Assembly: GCF_030123065.1 (NCBI RefSeq)
Contig: NZ_CP126093.1
Location: 3,352,001 to 3,416,000 of the forward strand
DNA from: Neobacillus sp. DY30
GTDB lineage: Bacteria; Bacillota; Bacilli; Bacillales; Cytobacillaceae
Length of the DNA stretch: 64,000 bases
Direction: 5' to 3'
In this document: in pieces, positions 60,587 to 64,000 of the stretch
Layout of the letters: each line of letters begins with the position of its first letter
How positions within the stretch are numbered: the first letter of the stretch is position 1
Notes under the pieces: generated by a model
Seen by the model: only the letters and a program-made list of their open reading frames with translations
Told to the model about the DNA's origin: nothing
The model's database searches: none
Position numbers and translations under genes: made by a program

Positions 60587-62326
60587 ATGGCCCAAACTGA
60601 ATACCAGAAAAAGAAATCATTATCACAAAAATGGATCCTCGGAGGATTGATGATTGCAATTCTACTAATTGCATCTTCTATTTTCTATTTATTATATCCG
60701 TTTGCATCTAATGAAAGAAAAGCCTATTTTACAGATAAAAACCCAATCCTTTTCGAAGGAATTCAACGGGGTAATGCATTAATTGAAGGGGATTCTATCT
60801 TTGTTCCACTTTCATTTATGCAGGAAAACATTGATAACAGTATACTTTTTGATGAAAAATCAAAGTCTATCATCATCACGACTGCAGAAAAAGTCATCCA
60901 AATGCCTACTGATTCCTTAACATTCTTTGTTAATCAGAAACCGGTCGAACTTCAACTATCTCCGATTATCTCGAAAGACGGCCAACTATATGTGGCTATT
61001 GACCCGCTGCTAGCTTATTATCCCATTCAGTATAAGGTTTTAGGAGATACGGGAGCCATTTGGATTCAAAAACATGGTGACCACTATGTCCAAGGTGAAA
61101 TCACTATAGAAGATGTTCACCCGGAAAAGCTGCGGTTACGAACAGCACCTTCTCTAAAAGCACCTTATACCTCTGAAATGTTAAAAAAAGAGGCTGTAAT
61201 GATTGAGGCTGAAGAAGAGGGCTTTTATTTAGTAAGAAAAGAAAATGGTATAAGTGGATACATCAGCAAGAAATATGTAAAGAAAAACAAAGAGGTTACC
61301 ATTACAATCTCACAAAAAAATAAAACGGCTGACATACCAAAAATCAATGGACCGATTCAACTAACCTGGGAAGCTGTCTACACGAAGAATCCAGATCATT
61401 CCCAAATACCCGATATGATAGGGGTTAATGTTGTCTCACCAACTTGGTTTTCCTTAACTGGAACTGACGGCACAATTAGTAATTTAGCGTCTTTAGAATA
61501 TAGCAAATGGGCACACTCCAGAGGATATCAAGTATGGGGATTGTTTTCAAATTCGTTTGATCCAGTGCTGACACATGAAGCGTTAAAAGACTTTGAAACA
61601 CGTCAAAAAATCATTGTTCAGCTGCTTCATTTTAGTCAGATGTACCAATTACAAGGGATTAATTTTGATATTGAGAATGTCTATCCTGAAGATGGTCACC
61701 TTGTTACTCAATTAATGCGGGAAGCAACACCATATTTACATGAAGCAGGGTTAATTGTATCAATGGACATTACGTTTTATGCAGGTGAAAACAATAATTG
61801 GTCATCCTTCTATGAAAGAGATAAGCTTGCAAGTATTGTAGATTACCTCATCATTATGGCATATGATGAACACTCTGGATCATCTCCTGTAGCTGGCAGT
61901 GTATCCAGCCTTCCTTGGGTAGAAACAAACCTGCAAAACTTGTTAAAAGAAGTACCAAAAGAAAAGTTAGTTCTAGGTGTCCCTTTATATTCAAGGCTGT
62001 GGAAGGAACAAGTGAAAGAAGATGGAACGACAGAAATTTCCTCACAATCTATGTCGATGGCAAAGGTAAAAGAATGGCTTGCGGAAAAAGGGATTCAGCC
62101 TGTGTATGATGAGGAAAGCGGCCAAAATTTTGCAGAATACTATGCAGAAGATGAAAATTCTACCTATAAAATATGGATTGAAGATGAATTATCGTTAATG
62201 AAACGAGCAAATCTTGCGGCTAGTTATCAGCTGGCAGGTATGGCTTCCTGGTCCAGGGTCTTCGGAGATCAGACGGCGTGGACTGCGATGAACATAGATC
62301 CTAATAAAGCTGTAACTCAGAAATAG
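60587..62326 (+). CDS. GH18-family hydrolase with stalk and SH3-like domains
   Basis: 579 residues. Signal-anchor (about 17-36), then a stalk (copper amine oxidase N-like) region of about 100 residues, an SH3_3-like part (LRLRTAPSLKAPYTSEML ... VRKENGISGYISKKYVKK, about 180-240), and a glycoside hydrolase 18 domain from about 260. The catalytic signature is LQGINFDIENVY, with the acid Glu in DIEN. MAYDEHSGS matches the substrate-binding Tyr-Asp segment. Family members include spore cortex- or wall-acting N-acetylglucosaminidases, so a cell wall or spore role is likely. GAGGAGG before the ATG. Confidence 0.85.
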   Translation: MAQTEYQKKKSLSQKWILGGLMIAILLIASSIFYLLYPFASNERKAYFTDKNPILFEGIQRGNALIEGDSIFVPLSFMQENIDNSILFDEKSKSIIITTAEKVIQMPTDSLTFFVNQKPVELQLSPIISKDGQLYVAIDPLLAYYPIQYKVLGDTGAIWIQKHGDHYVQGEITIEDVHPEKLRLRTAPSLKAPYTSEMLKKEAVMIEAEEEGFYLVRKENGISGYISKKYVKKNKEVTITISQKNKTADIPKINGPIQLTWEAVYTKNPDHSQIPDMIGVNVVSPTWFSLTGTDGTISNLASLEYSKWAHSRGYQVWGLFSNSFDPVLTHEALKDFETRQKIIVQLLHFSQMYQLQGINFDIENVYPEDGHLVTQLMREATPYLHEAGLIVSMDITFYAGENNNWSSFYERDKLASIVDYLIIMAYDEHSGSSPVAGSVSSLPWVETNLQNLLKEVPKEKLVLGVPLYSRLWKEQVKEDGTTEISSQSMSMAKVKEWLAEKGIQPVYDEESGQNFAEYYAEDENSTYKIWIEDELSLMKRANLAASYQLAGMASWSRVFGDQTAWTAMNIDPNKAVTQK

Positions 62327-62349
62327 ACCACAAAGTTGGTCTATTTTTT
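62321..62349 (+). terminator. Terminator at the end of the GH18 gene
   Basis: AATAGACCA and TGGTCTATT around CAAAGT, then six T; overlaps the stop codon. Confidence 0.85.
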
Positions 62350-62413
62350 GCATTTTCTAATTTAATATTCTGTCTAAGTTAAGAACAATTAAAGGCTATT
62401 TTATTACAAATAT

Positions 62414-62557
62414 ATGGAGAATTTTCAAACCATTTTGTTATTGATTGAAAAGAATTATACCCCGAAATATAATTTAGGAAACAATCTTGTTTTAAAGTCA
62501 GCTGTCGATTTGCTGAATGAGTTTCCTGATGGGAAATTTAGAATGATAAAGAGGTGA
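62414..62557 (+). CDS. Possible small protein ahead of the ATPase gene
   Basis: 47 codons: MENFQTILLLIEKNYTPKYN ... FRMIKR. It ends 4 nt before the next gene and contains its GAGGTG binding site, so coupling is possible. It has no binding site of its own, and I do not recognise it. May be a remnant. Confidence 0.35.
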   Translation: MENFQTILLLIEKNYTPKYNLGNNLVLKSAVDLLNEFPDGKFRMIKR

Positions 62558-62561
62558 AAAT

Positions 62562-63062
62562 ATGCCACATACCACTAATTTTCGAAAATTAGATCGCGCT
62601 AGAAATGAAGAATGTTCGTTCGCTGTTTCAGATTCGATTGAAGAAGCATTGTCTATTTTTTTCTCTAGCCTTAAGAACCACGATATTCATATGGATTTCG
62701 AATACAGAGGCCTGCAGATGGTGTATGGATCTCCTACTGTTTTCAGTCAAATTATTTTACATATATTAATCAATGTAAGAGAAGCTTTTAATTCAAACAA
62801 AATAATGAATAGGAAATTAAAAATCCAGATTCATAATGATGAAGATTTTATTGTTGTGGAATTTACGGATAATGCAGGTGGTATTGACCCTGATCTGATC
62901 TCAAAATTATCCGAACCAACCTTCTCATCACAACATAACGGAAATGGGAATGGCCTTTATATAACAAAGCTATATATTGAAAAGATGGGTGGTTTCATTA
63001 ACGTTGAAAATACTGAGGACGGAACTCGTATTATTTTATCTGTTCCTAAAGCACTTTCTTGA
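62562..63062 (+). CDS. Stand-alone histidine-kinase-type ATPase domain
   Basis: 166 residues. Only the HATPase_c domain is found: N box HILINVREAF, G1 TDNAGGIDP, G2 GNGNGLYITKLYIEKMGG and a final beta-strand pair. The phospho-acceptor His/dimerisation domain and any sensor are absent. It could be the decayed end of a sensor kinase or an independent ATP-binding anti-sigma-like protein. The ATP-binding residues look intact, and GAGGTG precedes the ATG, so it is probably made. Not in the B. subtilis order between plsY and yneT. Confidence 0.65.
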   Translation: MPHTTNFRKLDRARNEECSFAVSDSIEEALSIFFSSLKNHDIHMDFEYRGLQMVYGSPTVFSQIILHILINVREAFNSNKIMNRKLKIQIHNDEDFIVVEFTDNAGGIDPDLISKLSEPTFSSQHNGNGNGLYITKLYIEKMGGFINVENTEDGTRIILSVPKALS

Positions 63063-63094
63063 AGTCTCCAACTCAATATTGTTACTCCCCTCAA

Positions 63095-63122
63095 AGCTCC
63101 TGGACTTCGGGAGTTATTTTTT
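63095..63122 (+). terminator. Weak intrinsic terminator
   Basis: AGCTCC and GGGAGT around TGGACTTC followed by seven T. Confidence 0.55.
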
Positions 63123-63194
63123 TGGGCAAATAATTGATTTATGTTATAGTGAAAGCGGATAGTAAAATTACGGAAATAAAGGAAGTGTTTGTTC

Positions 63195-63608
63195 ATGGCA
63201 GTTGAAAATCCATCATTAGAAGAACTAGGAGCAATTTTAAAAAAATCTAAACGCATCGCTGTTGTGGGATTAAGTGACAAACCTGACAGAACTTCGTATA
63301 TGGTTTCGGAAGTTATGCAAAGAGCAGGTTATGAGATTATTCCGGTCAATCCAACTGTCGATGAAGTACTCGGAGTGAAAGCGGTGGCATCACTAAAAGA
63401 TATTGAGGGTCATATTGATATTGTGAATGTTTTCCGCCGTTCAGAACAATTGTTCGATGTTGCAAAAGAATTTGATGAAGTCGATGCGGATGTTTTTTGG
63501 GCGCAGCAAGGCCTAGTAAATGAAGAAGCATATGAGTTCTTGAAGGAAAAAGGGTATACTGTTATCATGGATCTTTGTATAAAAGTTGCACATGCGTTAA
63601 CAAAATAA
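63195..63608 (+). CDS. yneT: CoA-binding domain protein YneT
   Basis: 137 residues with the succinyl-CoA synthetase-like CoA-binding Rossmann fold: RIAVVGLSDKPDRTSYMVS, then GYEIIPVNPTVDEVLGVKA, IVNVFRRSEQL and the final VIMDLCIKVAH. Matches B. subtilis YneT by sequence type and place, upstream of parE. Function unknown. ATG 63195 has GGAAGTG ahead; a 2-residue longer start is also in frame. Confidence 0.9.
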   Translation: MAVENPSLEELGAILKKSKRIAVVGLSDKPDRTSYMVSEVMQRAGYEIIPVNPTVDEVLGVKAVASLKDIEGHIDIVNVFRRSEQLFDVAKEFDEVDADVFWAQQGLVNEEAYEFLKEKGYTVIMDLCIKVAHALTK

Positions 63609-63622
63609 AGTTTTATCGAAAG

Positions 63623-63652
63623 AAAAGCTGCTAACATTTGGCAGTTTTTTTT
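63623..63652 (+). terminator. Intrinsic terminator after yneT
   Basis: AAGCTGC ... GCAGTTTT hairpin followed by eight T. Confidence 0.65.
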
Positions 63653-63756
63653 CATTTTTCCCCTAAAAATACTGTTACAAAAATATGTTGTTTTAAATAA
63701 GACATTTGCCAAATCGAAATAAATCGCTAAAATAAAGCATAGACGCCGCAAACATG

Positions 63757-63765
63757 TGGTACAAT
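63757..63765 (+). promoter_or_regulatory. Extended -10 element upstream of parE
   Basis: TGGTACAAT, 127 nt before the parE start. A clear -35 is missing. Confidence 0.35.
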
Positions 63766-63891
63766 TAAAATCGGCAAACATTCGTTCTAAATTATGGAAA
63801 TAACTTTTTTAACACGAATGAATCAATTTACTCATAAAGATAGCAATTAAAAGATGTTTTTTCTTTTGCAGGGAATGAAAGGGGTATTTTA

Positions 63892-64000
63892 GTGGCAAGT
63901 AATCAGAAAGCTTTTGAATATAATGATGATGCCATACAGGTACTAGAGGGACTGGAGGCCGTCAGGAAGCGACCAGGAATGTACATCGGGAGCACTGATA
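63892..64000 (+). CDS. parE: DNA topoisomerase IV subunit B, start only
   Basis: GTG 63892 (GAAAGGGG ahead) opens 36 codons, cut by the window end. The text [20 protein letters not shown] followed by MYIGST is the ATP-binding-domain start of ParE/GyrB. The B. subtilis neighbourhood plsY-yneT-parE makes it ParE rather than GyrB. Confidence 0.92.
   Translation, partial: MASNQKAFEYNDDAIQVLEGLEAVRKRPGMYIGSTD

Overview
The window is chromosomal DNA of an endospore-forming, low-GC Bacillaceae bacterium, possibly Neobacillus-like; the genus is a guess from gene content and I could not run a phylogeny. The evidence is the many spore genes (cotB/cotH and a CotG-like protein, a GerA/B/C receptor, a GerPF-type protein, sspP, sspO, sspN, tlp), strong AAGGAGG ribosome binding sites, and gene order resembling Bacillus subtilis in two places: the cotB-cotH-cotG region next to a YwrK-like permease, and the stretch sspP/sspO-citB-yneN-sspN-tlp-yneP-yneQ-yneR-plsY-yneT-parE.

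Layout. 1-3.5 kb: spore coat locus with cotB (cut by the window edge), the CotH kinase and a divergent collagen-like repeat protein in the cotG position. 3.7-12.3 kb: ArsB/NhaD-type permease, flavin amine oxidase, an ABC-permease remnant, MscS channel, a frameshifted His-rich gene, a SufR-like Fe-S regulator with folE, a ParA-like protein with a decayed P-loop, yeeI and a pentapeptide-repeat protein. 12.4-14.8 kb: a mini-operon of GTP cyclohydrolase II, RibD and a HAD phosphatase. 15-18 kb: SulP transporter and a lone glgC. 18-25 kb (minus strand): lipoproteins, cytochrome c-551, an MFS pump and a PhnCDE-type ABC importer. 25.5-33.7 kb: alkA/ogt, germination operon, and xpt-pbuX under a guanine riboswitch. 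33.9-41.3 kb: nitronate monooxygenase, threonine catabolism (kbl-tdh), then selD, a SelW-like gene and selA. 41.4-64 kb: dispersed repeats, citB, a VmlR-like ABC-F gene with an attenuator-like leader, and the yne/plsY/parE region.

The main hidden feature is a selenocysteine system. Four genes carry an in-frame UGA exactly at a redox or catalytic Cys position: a membrane-anchored U-x-x-C redoxin (18852-19361), selD itself (37920-38972), a SelW-like C-x-x-U protein (39125-39364) and a HesB-like G-U-G-G protein (59205-59495). In three of them a small hairpin follows 12-16 nt after the UGA, as expected for a bacterial SECIS. selA is present; selB and selC are not in the window. The PhnD-like binding protein resembles the clade annotated as putative selenate binders, so uptake (PhnCDE), activation (SelD), Sec-tRNA synthesis (SelA) and use (three further selenoproteins) may all be encoded here. 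A conventional gene caller would truncate or miss all four UGA genes.
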